This document shows, in pieces, positions 1 to 4,970 of a stretch of 5,334 nt of DNA (positions are counted from its first letter, which is position 1; each line of letters starts with the position of its first letter). Position numbers and translations under genes: made by a program. This DNA comes from Clostridium sp. OF03-18AA (GTDB taxonomy: Bacteria; Bacillota; Clostridia; Lachnospirales; Lachnospiraceae): the NCBI RefSeq assembly GCF_003478035.1, contig NZ_QUEP01000032.1:1-5334 (forward strand). Reading direction: 5' to 3'. The notes under the pieces are model-generated. The model had not been told where the DNA came from, made no database searches, and was given only the letters and a program-made list of their open reading frames with translations.

Positions 1-363
1 GAAAATCCGGAGATAACATCAAAGGATTACCTATCACTATTCTGGGGCGGCAGCTCGCCGAGTACCAGCTTTGACTGTTCCGGCTTTGTCAGCTGGGTCA
101 TCAACCACTGCGGCAATGGCTGGAATGTAGGCAGGCAGACGGCCAACGGTCTGATGGGAAAATGCGACATTATCCCGAAAAGTGAGGCAAAGCCCGGAGA
201 CCTGATCTTCTTCCAGAAAACCTACAACACCAGTGGAGCGTCCCATGTGGGCATTTATGTCGGCAACGGGATGATGATCCACTGTGGCAACCCAATTTCC
301 TATGCTTCCATTGAGACGAACTACTGGCGGCAGCACTACTACTGCATGGGAAGAATTCGATAA
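1..363 (+). CDS. NlpC/P60-family cell wall hydrolase, C-terminal part (partial, 5' end outside window)
   Basis: The open frame begins at base 1 and ends at TAA 361-363, giving 120 residues of the C-terminal domain. It shows the NlpC/P60 cysteine peptidase pattern. The nucleophile cysteine is in FDCSGFVSW (residue 26 of the fragment). GDLIFF precedes the catalytic histidine in SHVGIYVG, and a further polar position lies in MIHCGNP. Enzymes of this fold cleave peptide stems of peptidoglycan. In Gram-positive conjugation systems a VirB1-like hydrolase opens the wall for the transfer channel, and CD1108-type ICE proteins carry this domain at the C-terminus behind a membrane-spanning or lysozyme-like part. 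That upstream part is not visible here. The next gene starts 35 bases after the stop, which suggests one operon. The domain call is firm; the conjugation role is inferred from its neighbours. Confidence 0.88.
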   Translation, partial: ENPEITSKDYLSLFWGGSSPSTSFDCSGFVSWVINHCGNGWNVGRQTANGLMGKCDIIPKSEAKPGDLIFFQKTYNTSGASHVGIYVGNGMMIHCGNPISYASIETNYWRQHYYCMGRIR

Positions 364-398
364 AAAAAAGGCGTTTATTCGCCCGGAAAGGACACAAC

Positions 399-650
399 AT
401 GAGTTTGAAACTGGAAAAGATTGCTGCGGAGCGTGAAAAAGCCCGCAGAAAACGCGATGAGTGGGAGGAGCGCAGAAAGGAATGGGACAGAAAGTACCAC
501 GAACAGGAAAACAGCGAAATCTGTGAAATGGTACATGCCCAGAGCCTGACCCCGGAACAACTGGCAGTCATCATTCAGATGGCGCAGGCTGTGGTTCCCA
601 ACCCGGAAAATCTGAAACTGGACGAGAAAGAAACGGAGGATATGGAATGA
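399..650 (+). CDS. DUF4315 family small coiled-coil protein
   Basis: This 83-residue protein matches the DUF4315 pattern of ICE operons. An N-terminal charged helix rich in Lys, Arg and Glu (about residues 3-38, beginning SLKLEKIAAEREKAR) probably forms a coiled coil. A conserved-looking segment follows, EICEMVHAQSLTPEQLAVII (about 40-59), then a variable acidic tail. No signal peptide or membrane segment is present, so it should be cytoplasmic. The function is unknown; a scaffold or partner of the transfer channel is only a guess. The start is supported by GGAAAGGA at 385-392, seven bases before the ATG. The stop overlaps the next start in an ATGA (647-650), implying translational coupling to the DUF4366 gene. 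The family call is from recognition of the pattern, not a search. Confidence 0.82.
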   Translation: MSLKLEKIAAEREKARRKRDEWEERRKEWDRKYHEQENSEICEMVHAQSLTPEQLAVIIQMAQAVVPNPENLKLDEKETEDME

Positions 651-1810
651 AAAAGATGATGGCAATGCTGCTTGCCAGCGTGATGGCGGTAGGAACCTTT
701 ACGACCACTGCATTTGCCTATACGGGCGATGCTGTGCAGGAGAACACGGCTGTCAGTACCGCTGCACAGGAGACGGATGCGGTAGGAAGTGCAAATGCAG
801 GGAAAACAGACAGTGATAGCAGCATCGAAATCGACCCGGACATGCAGGTTCTGCCGGATGGCTATGAGGTCTCTACGGATGCGGATGGGAACCTGATCGT
901 TACGGTGGGCGGCAAAGAATACAATATCGGCAGCGAAAAGTCCCAAAAGCAGACTGGTACGGTGGTGCCTGGTATCACCAGTCTGCATTTTCGTTCCGGT
1001 CCCGGCATGGATCAGGAGATTATCGGATATCTGCATTCCGGCGATACGGTGGAGATTGTCGAAAAATGCGGTGACTGGTATAAGGTAAACTTCAATGGCA
1101 AAACCGGGTATGCACATGGAAAGTACCTGAATGTCACGGATTCTGCAAAAGACAGCAGCATGTTCAGTGAAGATGCGCTGAAGCTGTTTCTGGATCTGAT
1201 GCAGGGCGGAATGTCATCCGAGGATGAGAAGGAATCCAGTGCAGCTTTGACTCCAGAAGGTAATATGACGCTGGTGGATGATATCGGTGAGGAAGAAGAT
1301 AAATCCAGCCAGCAGTTCATTACGCTGGTGACAAAGGCGGGCAACACCTTTTATCTGATCATCGACCGCGATAAAGACGGCAACCAGAATGTGCATTTCC
1401 TGAACATGGTGGACGAGGCCGATCTGCTTGCGCTGATGGATGAAGAGGAAGCTGCCAAGTATCGGGAGAAGGAGCCGGAAGTCACGGAACCTGCGGAAAC
1501 CGAAAAGCCGCAGGAGACGGAACCGGCACCGGAAGAGCAGAAAACAGAGAGCGAGCAGAAGAAATCGTCTCCGCTTCCGATGATTATGCTGCTTCTGTTT
1601 GTGATCGGTGCAGCCGGTGTCGGCGGTTATCTCTATATCAAGATGAAGGGCGTAAAGCCTGCGTCCAAGAAAAATCAGCCGGACCCGGATGCGGATTATC
1701 ACGATGAGGATGAAGATACGCTCCAGCTGCCGGAGGATGATGGTGACGAGGACGAAGAAGTGGATGTCAACGAGGATTATGAAGCGGAATCGGACGATGA
1801 ACCTGTCTGA
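647..1810 (+). CDS. Secreted, membrane-anchored DUF4366 (CD1107-like) ICE protein with an SH3b domain
   Basis: The protein has 387 residues. It starts with a classical signal peptide (MKKMMAMLLASVMAVG, likely cleaved after AFA at 22-24) and a low-complexity linker. A bacterial SH3 domain follows at about 104-164 (LHFRSGPG, then GDWYKVNFNGKTGYAHGKYL). The DUF4366 core is at about 200-262, with ITLVTKAGNTFYLIIDRDKDG then VHFLNMVDEADLLALM. A Glu/Pro-rich stretch (270-305) leads to one membrane helix (about 310-332), Lys residues after it, and a very acidic cytoplasmic tail (346-387). The predicted arrangement is an extracellular N-terminal part, a single anchor and a short inside tail. SH3b domains usually bind cell wall, so docking the conjugation apparatus to peptidoglycan is a reasonable inference. 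The RBS GGAGGA (635-640) lies six bases before the ATG, inside the upstream gene. Many DUF4366 proteins I recall are shorter and lack SH3b. Confidence 0.87.
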   Translation: MKKMMAMLLASVMAVGTFTTTAFAYTGDAVQENTAVSTAAQETDAVGSANAGKTDSDSSIEIDPDMQVLPDGYEVSTDADGNLIVTVGGKEYNIGSEKSQKQTGTVVPGITSLHFRSGPGMDQEIIGYLHSGDTVEIVEKCGDWYKVNFNGKTGYAHGKYLNVTDSAKDSSMFSEDALKLFLDLMQGGMSSEDEKESSAALTPEGNMTLVDDIGEEEDKSSQQFITLVTKAGNTFYLIIDRDKDGNQNVHFLNMVDEADLLALMDEEEAAKYREKEPEVTEPAETEKPQETEPAPEEQKTESEQKKSSPLPMIMLLLFVIGAAGVGGYLYIKMKGVKPASKKNQPDPDADYHDEDEDTLQLPEDDGDEDEEVDVNEDYEAESDDEPV

Positions 1811-1830
1811 TTAACGCAGCGTTGACCGGT

Positions 1831-1856
1831 GGGGCGGCTGAAAAGCCGTCCCCTTT
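1831..1856 (+). terminator. GC-rich hairpin closing the ICE operon segment
   Basis: The stem 1831-1839 (GGGGCGGCT) pairs with 1844-1852 (AGCCGTCCC) around a GAAA tetraloop. It has nine pairs with one G-T wobble, and only a short TTT tail follows. It lies 20 bases after the DUF4366 stop codon. The hairpin is strong but the T-tract is weak, so it may terminate only part of the transcripts. Confidence 0.6.
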
Positions 1857-2036
1857 ACATAGCCAAATGGTTGGTGGGTGAACTATTTTGAGCTATGAAG
1901 CTATGGAATCTGTAGGCGATATCTGATAAAATAGAGAATAAGAACAGTGATACAAATCGAAATTTGTGGAGAGATTTCCTGAGTTTTCCTTATTTTACAG
2001 GCTTTTTAGCCCCTTAGATAGTGAAATGATATGTAT
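1854..2036. other. ICE/IME junction region without a convincing gene
   Basis: This stretch is more AT-rich than the ICE genes and should contain the attachment site of the element carrying the integrase. Visible small features are an 8-base near-tandem repeat AGCTATGA/AGCTATGG (1891-1906), an inverted repeat ACAAAT-CGAA-ATTTGT (1952-1967), a GGCT-TTTT-AGCC mini-hairpin (2000-2011) and a first copy of TTTTCCTTATTTTAC (1984-1998). The crossover core cannot be fixed because the other end of the element lies outside the window. Confidence 0.45.
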
Positions 2037-2087
2037 TTTCCCTTATTTTTACCCTTGTGAGGAATCCGCAAGGGAAATAAGGGAAAT
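1984..2087. repeat. Repeated TTTCCCTTA-type motifs at the integrase end (candidate Int arm sites)
   Basis: Direct copies are TTTTCCTTATTTTAC (1984-1998) and TTTTCCCTTATTTTTAC (2036-2052), 52 bases apart, close to five helical turns. The inverse motif is present as a perfect 9-base tandem repeat, AAGGGAAAT, at 2070-2078 and 2079-2087. Tyrosine integrases with an N-terminal arm-binding domain, such as Tn916 Int, bind repeats of this sort just inside the element ends. The repeats are seen directly; the binding role is inferred. Confidence 0.5.
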
Positions 2088-2095
2088 TTTTATTT
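2037..2095 (+). terminator. Long AT-rich hairpin with T-tract, + strand terminator facing the integrase 3' end
   Basis: TTTCCCTTATTT (2037-2048) pairs with AAATAAGGGAAA (2075-2086). CCCTTG (2052-2057) pairs with CAAGGG (2069-2074), with a three-base bulge (2049-2051) and an 11-base loop. On the + strand the stem is followed at once by TTTTTATTT (2087-2095), as expected for an intrinsic terminator. On the - strand no T-tract follows, so it would not be a good terminator for int. It should stop + strand transcripts from the ICE from running antisense into int. The same bases contain the candidate integrase repeats, so a double role is possible. Confidence 0.55.
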
Positions 2096-3389
2096 AAGCG
2101 TTGCTCGCTACTTTATCAAGAAGTCTTGCGGAATCCCGCTTTGCTTTTCTTGTTGAGTGAGCGTAAATGTTCATTGTGGTACTGACATCGGAATGTCCTA
2201 ACAGTTCCTGTACATCTTTCGGAGCAGCTCCATTCGAGAGCAGGTTGCTGGTGTAGGTATGTCGTAACTGGTGAAAGTGAAAATCTTCAAATCCTTCCAG
2301 CTTTTTTGATACTGACCTGCAAGCAATGCCGAGTGTACTCGGCAGTTCCAGACTGCCATCCGGTCTGAGGCAGACAAAGGATATTTCTTTATAATCTGCC
2401 GGGACTTCCTGTGTTCCGTCAAGGTGATAGTATTCATAATACACCCTGTTTTTCACATGCACCTCTTTGTAGTAGTTGCGGTGGTAAAGTTCCCCGTACT
2501 GCATCCGGCTTTTCAGTTGTTCCCGTCTTGCTGCTTTCAATATTTCAGTCAGCGTATCTCCAAAATCAACAATCCTTACTTTTTTTCGCTTGGTTGTTCC
2601 AATCACATTTTTATGCTTTGCACCGTCGTAACGGATACTTCTTTTAATGGTCAGGCATTGATCTTCAAGGTTGATGTCCTGCCATGTAAGACCACAGGTT
2701 TCACCGATGCGAAGTCCTGCATAATATGCAATCTGAATCGGCAGGATCGCAGGTGGATTTTTCTTTTCCAGATACTTGATAAGTCGCTCATAATCCTCAT
2801 GTGAAATCGGCTGTGTGCCATCTTCGACTTCATCATCGGAAAAGAGGTCAACTTCCTCTGCCTGTTTTTTCAGCTTAATATACTGCATCGGATTGAAACT
2901 GATTAACTGTTTTGGAAATACTGCAAAACGGAATGACTGCTGCAACACTGCGGAAAAAGAATGGATATAATCTTTACTGTATCCTTTTCTCACTTTTCCG
3001 TCTGGAAATTCGCCACCGAATGTAAGCAGATCAAGAAATGCCTGTAAATGTTCGGCAGTAACTGTTTTCAGTTTACGGTCTGCAATCGGGTGTTTCTTAG
3101 TGCAACGGATTGCACTGAGATAATTTTCCACTGTGCCATTACTGAGTGTTCCGGTTTTCAGTTCTTCTTCTGCCCACATGTCCAGAAGTTCACCTACGGT
3201 AAGGTTATCTGCTTTTGCAACAAATTTCTTATCTTCGTAATCTTCCAGTGCCTTGCGGAGAAGTTTTTCTGTCTCACTTTTGCTTTCGGTTCCGGCATAT
3301 TCTTTCTGAACCATTTTGCCGCTTGCGTCCTCTACATAGAAGCGGTAGTACCATTTCTTTCCTTTCTTTCTAACAGATCCTTTTGCCAT
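2094..3389 (-). CDS. int: Tyrosine recombinase/integrase, Tn916 Int-like
   Basis: This 431-residue integrase should catalyse insertion and, with Xis, excision of the element. An N-terminal arm-type DNA-binding domain (about 1-55, GSVRKKGKKWYYRFYVEDASG) resembles the AP2-like domain of Tn916 Int. A SAM-like core-binding domain follows (about 62-172), then the catalytic domain (about 193-425). All expected catalytic residues are visible: Arg227 in YAGLRIGE, a beta-hairpin Lys near 267 (TTKRKK), His373 and Arg376 in HQLRHTY, His399 in LLGHSD, and the nucleophile Tyr409 in MNIYAHS. It therefore looks intact and active. The start at 3389 is preferred over an ATG ten codons upstream because GAAAGGAGA sits at a good distance before it. 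It lies 86 bases downstream of xre on the same strand, probably co-transcribed. Its stop lies just inside the element end. Confidence 0.95.
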   Translation of the reverse strand: MAKGSVRKKGKKWYYRFYVEDASGKMVQKEYAGTESKSETEKLLRKALEDYEDKKFVAKADNLTVGELLDMWAEEELKTGTLSNGTVENYLSAIRCTKKHPIADRKLKTVTAEHLQAFLDLLTFGGEFPDGKVRKGYSKDYIHSFSAVLQQSFRFAVFPKQLISFNPMQYIKLKKQAEEVDLFSDDEVEDGTQPISHEDYERLIKYLEKKNPPAILPIQIAYYAGLRIGETCGLTWQDINLEDQCLTIKRSIRYDGAKHKNVIGTTKRKKVRIVDFGDTLTEILKAARREQLKSRMQYGELYHRNYYKEVHVKNRVYYEYYHLDGTQEVPADYKEISFVCLRPDGSLELPSTLGIACRSVSKKLEGFEDFHFHQLRHTYTSNLLSNGAAPKDVQELLGHSDVSTTMNIYAHSTRKAKRDSARLLDKVASNA

Positions 3390-3414
3390 AATCGTATGTC
3401 TCCTTTCGATATCA

Positions 3415-3472
3415 GACAATCGGAACTGCTGAAATGCTTCTTGCGTGTAAGTATATCATAACTCCGATTATC
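3415..3472 (-). promoter_or_regulatory. Inverted repeat and possible internal promoter between xre and int
   Basis: GACAATCGGA (3415-3424) is the reverse complement of TCCGATTATC (3463-3472) with one mismatch, separated by 38 bases. On the - strand the spacer contains TGATATACT, an extended -10 (TGn-TATACT), but no clear -35 is present. The element could be a weak internal int promoter or an mRNA stem-loop in the xre-int leader. Evidence is modest. Confidence 0.3.
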
Positions 3473-3475
3473 TTA

Positions 3476-4105
3476 CTATACCGATTCAGAATCCTCGTAC
3501 ATAACTTCGGATAAAAGATTTGCAAGCCGTTGTTCTGCTGTTTCCGGTTTCTTGGAATAGAGCCTTACAATATCTGCCATGTCATTCAATGCGTTGACAG
3601 TATGGGTGATCTCCCTGAGAAACATGATCTCGTTATATTCATCATTCGATTCAAACCCCATTACTTTTGCAATGTCCGCTTCTTTGGTATTGCCTTTGTA
3701 ATTCTTGCAGGCGAACTGGAACGAATCCAAAAACAGTTCATATTGTTTCAACATTAACAGCAGTAGGTCTTTGGAAAAAGCATCTTCTGTTTTCGTAAGG
3801 TCAAGAGGTAACTGTTTGAGAATATCCGTCATGGCATCACGAATCTGTAATTCTCTTTTATCCGTAATGTCGGTTTCATATTCGTCCGTTTCCCCTCTGA
3901 GCCATTCCACAGATACATGGAGAGCTTCTGAAAGACCTTCCAGCACCATTTTCTTTGTATTGTCAATCGTTCCGGCTTCATATCTCTGAATCGTAGATGC
4001 AGTCACACCCATCTTTTCAGCGATATAAGGCTGTGTCAGATTCAATTCTGTACGGCGCTGTTTTGCCCTGCTACCGATCAGCTTGCGTAATTCTTTATCT
4101 TTCAT
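3476..4105 (-). CDS. XRE-family transcriptional regulator (putative repressor of excision and mobilization)
   Basis: The protein has 209 residues. An N-terminal HTH_3/Cro-CI domain spans about 8-70: RAKQRRTELNLTQ, then IAEKMGVTASTIQRYEAGTI, with helix 2 at about 24-33 and the recognition helix at about 35-45. The C-terminal part (about 85-209) is helical and charged and I do not recognise it. It has no S24 peptidase signature, so RecA-driven self-cleavage is not expected. The start at 4105 is chosen because AAGGAGG lies nine bases before it; an in-frame extension of 35 codons upstream runs through the promoter and operator and is not credible. It reads away from xis, and its own promoter overlaps a palindrome that recurs in front of xis. 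Autoregulation and repression of the divergent operon are inferred from this. The C-terminal region may oligomerise or sense a signal; unknown. Confidence 0.88.
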   Translation of the reverse strand: MKDKELRKLIGSRAKQRRTELNLTQPYIAEKMGVTASTIQRYEAGTIDNTKKMVLEGLSEALHVSVEWLRGETDEYETDITDKRELQIRDAMTDILKQLPLDLTKTEDAFSKDLLLLMLKQYELFLDSFQFACKNYKGNTKEADIAKVMGFESNDEYNEIMFLREITHTVNALNDMADIVRLYSKKPETAEQRLANLLSEVMYEDSESV

Positions 4106-4136
4106 GCTGATGTGCCTCCTTTTTCGGTATGTCATT

Positions 4137-4165
4137 ACTATACCACATAACAAACAATATTGCAA
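4137..4165 (-). promoter_or_regulatory. Promoter of the xre-int operon (SigA type, extended -10)
   Basis: On the - strand the -10 is TATAGT (4142-4137), preceded by TGG, giving a TGn extension. The -35 is TTGCAA (4165-4160), and the spacer is 17 bases. The -35 lies inside palindrome 1 (4159-4173), so a protein bound there should block RNA polymerase. The xre start codon is about 30 bases downstream. Confidence 0.68.
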
Positions 4166-4188
4166 TATGCAATTAAACAATAAACAAT
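4152..4188. repeat. Three AAACAAT repeats around operator 1
   Basis: AAACAAT occurs at 4152-4158, 4175-4181 and 4182-4188, the last two in direct tandem. They flank operator 1 in a very AT-rich stretch upstream of the xre promoter. They could be binding sites for Xis or an accessory factor, or simply AT-rich sequence. Confidence 0.3.
4159..4173. promoter_or_regulatory. Operator 1: ATTGCA-ATA-TGCAAT
   Basis: This perfect 6+3+6 palindrome overlaps the -35 of the xre promoter. The same half-sites with the same 3-base spacing recur at 4248-4262. A dimeric HTH protein is expected to bind; the neighbouring XRE protein is the obvious candidate. The palindromes and promoter overlap are seen in sequence; the bound protein is inferred. 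Confidence 0.65.
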
Positions 4189-4203
4189 ATAATTTCGTAA
4201 TGC

Positions 4204-4232
4204 TTGACAAGATGATATAAACACGCTATACT
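4204..4232 (+). promoter_or_regulatory. Consensus SigA promoter driving xis
   Basis: TTGACA (4204-4209), a 17-base spacer and TATACT (4227-4232) give a nearly perfect SigA promoter. Transcription should start around 4238-4240. The palindrome at 4246-4264 lies immediately downstream in the initially transcribed region, well placed for a repressor to block initiation or clearance. It is intrinsically strong, so tight repression is expected in the integrated state. Confidence 0.85.
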
Positions 4233-4245
4233 GACAGCACAAAAG

Positions 4246-4264
4246 AAATTGCATAATGCAATTT
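4246..4264. promoter_or_regulatory. Operator 2: 19-base palindrome in the xis leader
   Basis: AAATTGCAT-A-ATGCAATTT is a perfect palindrome whose core is ATTGCA-TAA-TGCAAT (4248-4262), the same as operator 1. Its centre is 89 bases from the operator 1 centre. It begins about seven bases after the expected xis transcription start and ends two bases before the ribosome binding site. It could therefore act as a DNA operator and also form a short hairpin in the mRNA next to the RBS. Confidence 0.68.
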
Positions 4265-4280
4265 ATAAGGAGGTGGTCAC

Positions 4281-4511
4281 ATGACGCAAAGAAAGATTGC
4301 CTTATCTATTGAGGAAGCTGCGGATTATACGGGAATCGGCAGGAACACCCTGAGAAAACTGGTGGAGTGGAAGAAACTTCCGGTATTAAAGGTCGGGAGG
4401 AAAGTCCTGATTAAAACGGATATGCTGGAACTTTTCATGGAAGCCAATGAGGGCAGGGACTTAAGGGATAAAGGAAATGTGAAAGCCGTCACAAGAAACG
4501 GTTCCACTTAA
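4281..4511 (+). CDS. xis: Excisionase (Xis), winged-helix MerR/HTH_17-like
   Basis: This 76-residue basic protein is of the Tn916 Xis/HTH_17 class. The winged-helix DNA-binding fold covers about residues 6-55: LSIEEAADYTGIGRNTLRKLV, then the wing LPVLKVGRKVLIKTDMLELFM. Such proteins bend DNA at the element ends and direct the integrase towards excision. The start is certain: AAGGAGGTG (4267-4275) lies five bases before the ATG. It is the first gene of the + strand transcript from the consensus promoter at 4204-4232, divergent from the xre-int operon, so Int and Xis are under separate control. The last 20 residues (EGRDLRDKGNVKAVTRNGST) form a polar tail. The main alternative, a small regulator of the mob operon with the same fold, is possible, and some Xis proteins do both. 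Confidence 0.87.
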   Translation: MTQRKIALSIEEAADYTGIGRNTLRKLVEWKKLPVLKVGRKVLIKTDMLELFMEANEGRDLRDKGNVKAVTRNGST

Positions 4512-4541
4512 AAAGGCGGTTCCCGAAGAAACCGCCAAAGG
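4510..4541 (-). terminator. Hairpin between xis and the DUF3847 gene, stronger as a - strand terminator
   Basis: GGCGGTT (4515-4521) pairs with AACCGCC (4530-4536). Read on the - strand the stem extends to nine pairs closed by a cTTCGg tetraloop and is followed by TTTTT (4514-4510), a textbook intrinsic terminator. On the + strand it has an inner mismatch and a displaced TTTT after AAAGG, so it should be leaky there. It may block antisense transcripts into xis while letting some xis mRNA continue into the mob genes. Confidence 0.6.
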
Positions 4542-4655
4542 TTTTATCAGACCGAAGCCATGATATACCTACACGCAAGCAGATTATACCATGTACTTCG
4601 TCTGACAGACAACAGGAAACTTATGTTTGGAAAAAAAGAAAGGACGATGATATTT

Positions 4656-4970
4656 ATGGCAAGATCAACAAAGAGTTATGAGGAGCGTCTGCTCCAGTTG
4701 GAAAAAAGAGAACAGGAAAGCCTTGAAAAAGCGAAACAGTACGCAGCACAGAAACGGGAACTGAAGAAACGTCAGAAAGATGCGGAAACAAAAAAACGAA
4801 CCCACAGGCTCTGTCAGATTGGCGGTGCGGTGGAATCAGTGATTGGTTCTGCGATTGAGGAAGAAGATATTCCGAAGCTGGTCGGCTTCTTAAAAAGGCA
4901 GGAAGCAAATGGGAAATTCTTCTCAAAGGCAATGCAAAAAGAGCCAGTTGCGAATACGGAGGAAGTGTAA
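4656..4970 (+). CDS. DUF3847 family protein, possible mobilization accessory
   Basis: This 104-residue, highly charged protein has a long N-terminal helix (about 5-48, SYEERLLQLEKREQESLEKA then QKRELKKRQKDAETKK) likely to form a coiled coil. A conserved block follows, THRLCQIGGAVESVIG (about 49-64), and an acidic/amphipathic end. I recognise this as the DUF3847 pattern that commonly precedes MobA/MobL relaxase genes in Firmicutes elements. The function is not established; a MobC-like helper binding next to oriT is a plausible inference from position. The start at 4656 follows GAAAGGA at about 11 bases. An in-frame ATG at 4647 is too close to that site, and one at 4560 lacks any. No promoter is evident in 4537-4655, so expression probably depends on read-through from the xis promoter. 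The stop overlaps a following ATG at 4970. Confidence 0.75.
   Translation: MARSTKSYEERLLQLEKREQESLEKAKQYAAQKRELKKRQKDAETKKRTHRLCQIGGAVESVIGSAIEEEDIPKLVGFLKRQEANGKFFSKAMQKEPVANTEEV

Larger units (their letters stand above)
1..1853 (+). mobile_element. End of a conjugation-module operon of a Tn1549/CTn-like ICE (partial)
   Basis: The gene order NlpC/P60 hydrolase, DUF4315, DUF4366 is a recurrent block in clostridial ICEs of the Tn1549/CTn type, where it normally follows the VirB4-like ATPase and channel genes. That order is recalled family knowledge. The sequence itself shows the three ORFs, their tight spacing and the closing hairpin. The block is cut by the window start, and its continuation appears to be displaced by the element to the right. 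Confidence 0.75.

Noticed and set aside
370..383. GGCG-TTTATT-CGCC mini-hairpin between the NlpC/P60 and DUF4315 genes
   Set aside because: It has only four pairs and no T-tract after it, in a tight operon gap; not a credible terminator.
575..1702. Long - strand open frames opposite the DUF4366 gene (575-1117, 1012-1347, 1214-1702)
   Set aside because: They are antisense to a gene with a clear signal peptide, SH3b and DUF4366 domains. They lack ribosome binding sites and give low-complexity His/Cys/Arg-rich products.
3099..3116. Perfect inverted repeat AGTGCAA-CGGA-TTGCACT
   Set aside because: It lies wholly within the integrase coding sequence (around residues 92-97) with no regulatory context. 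It resembles the operator half-site loosely but has different spacing and flanks.
3048..3461. + strand open frame antisense to the integrase N-terminus
   Set aside because: It is opposite the well-supported arm-binding and core-binding domains of int, and the product is Phe/Cys-rich with no domain.
4106..4210. N-terminal extension of the XRE protein
   Set aside because: It would be read from within the promoter and operator 1, giving an unrelated Cys/Leu-rich segment. The ATG at 4105 has the ribosome binding site.
4560..4655. N-terminal extension of the DUF3847 protein from an ATG at 4560
   Set aside because: No ribosome binding site precedes it and the family-like sequence begins at the ATG at 4656.
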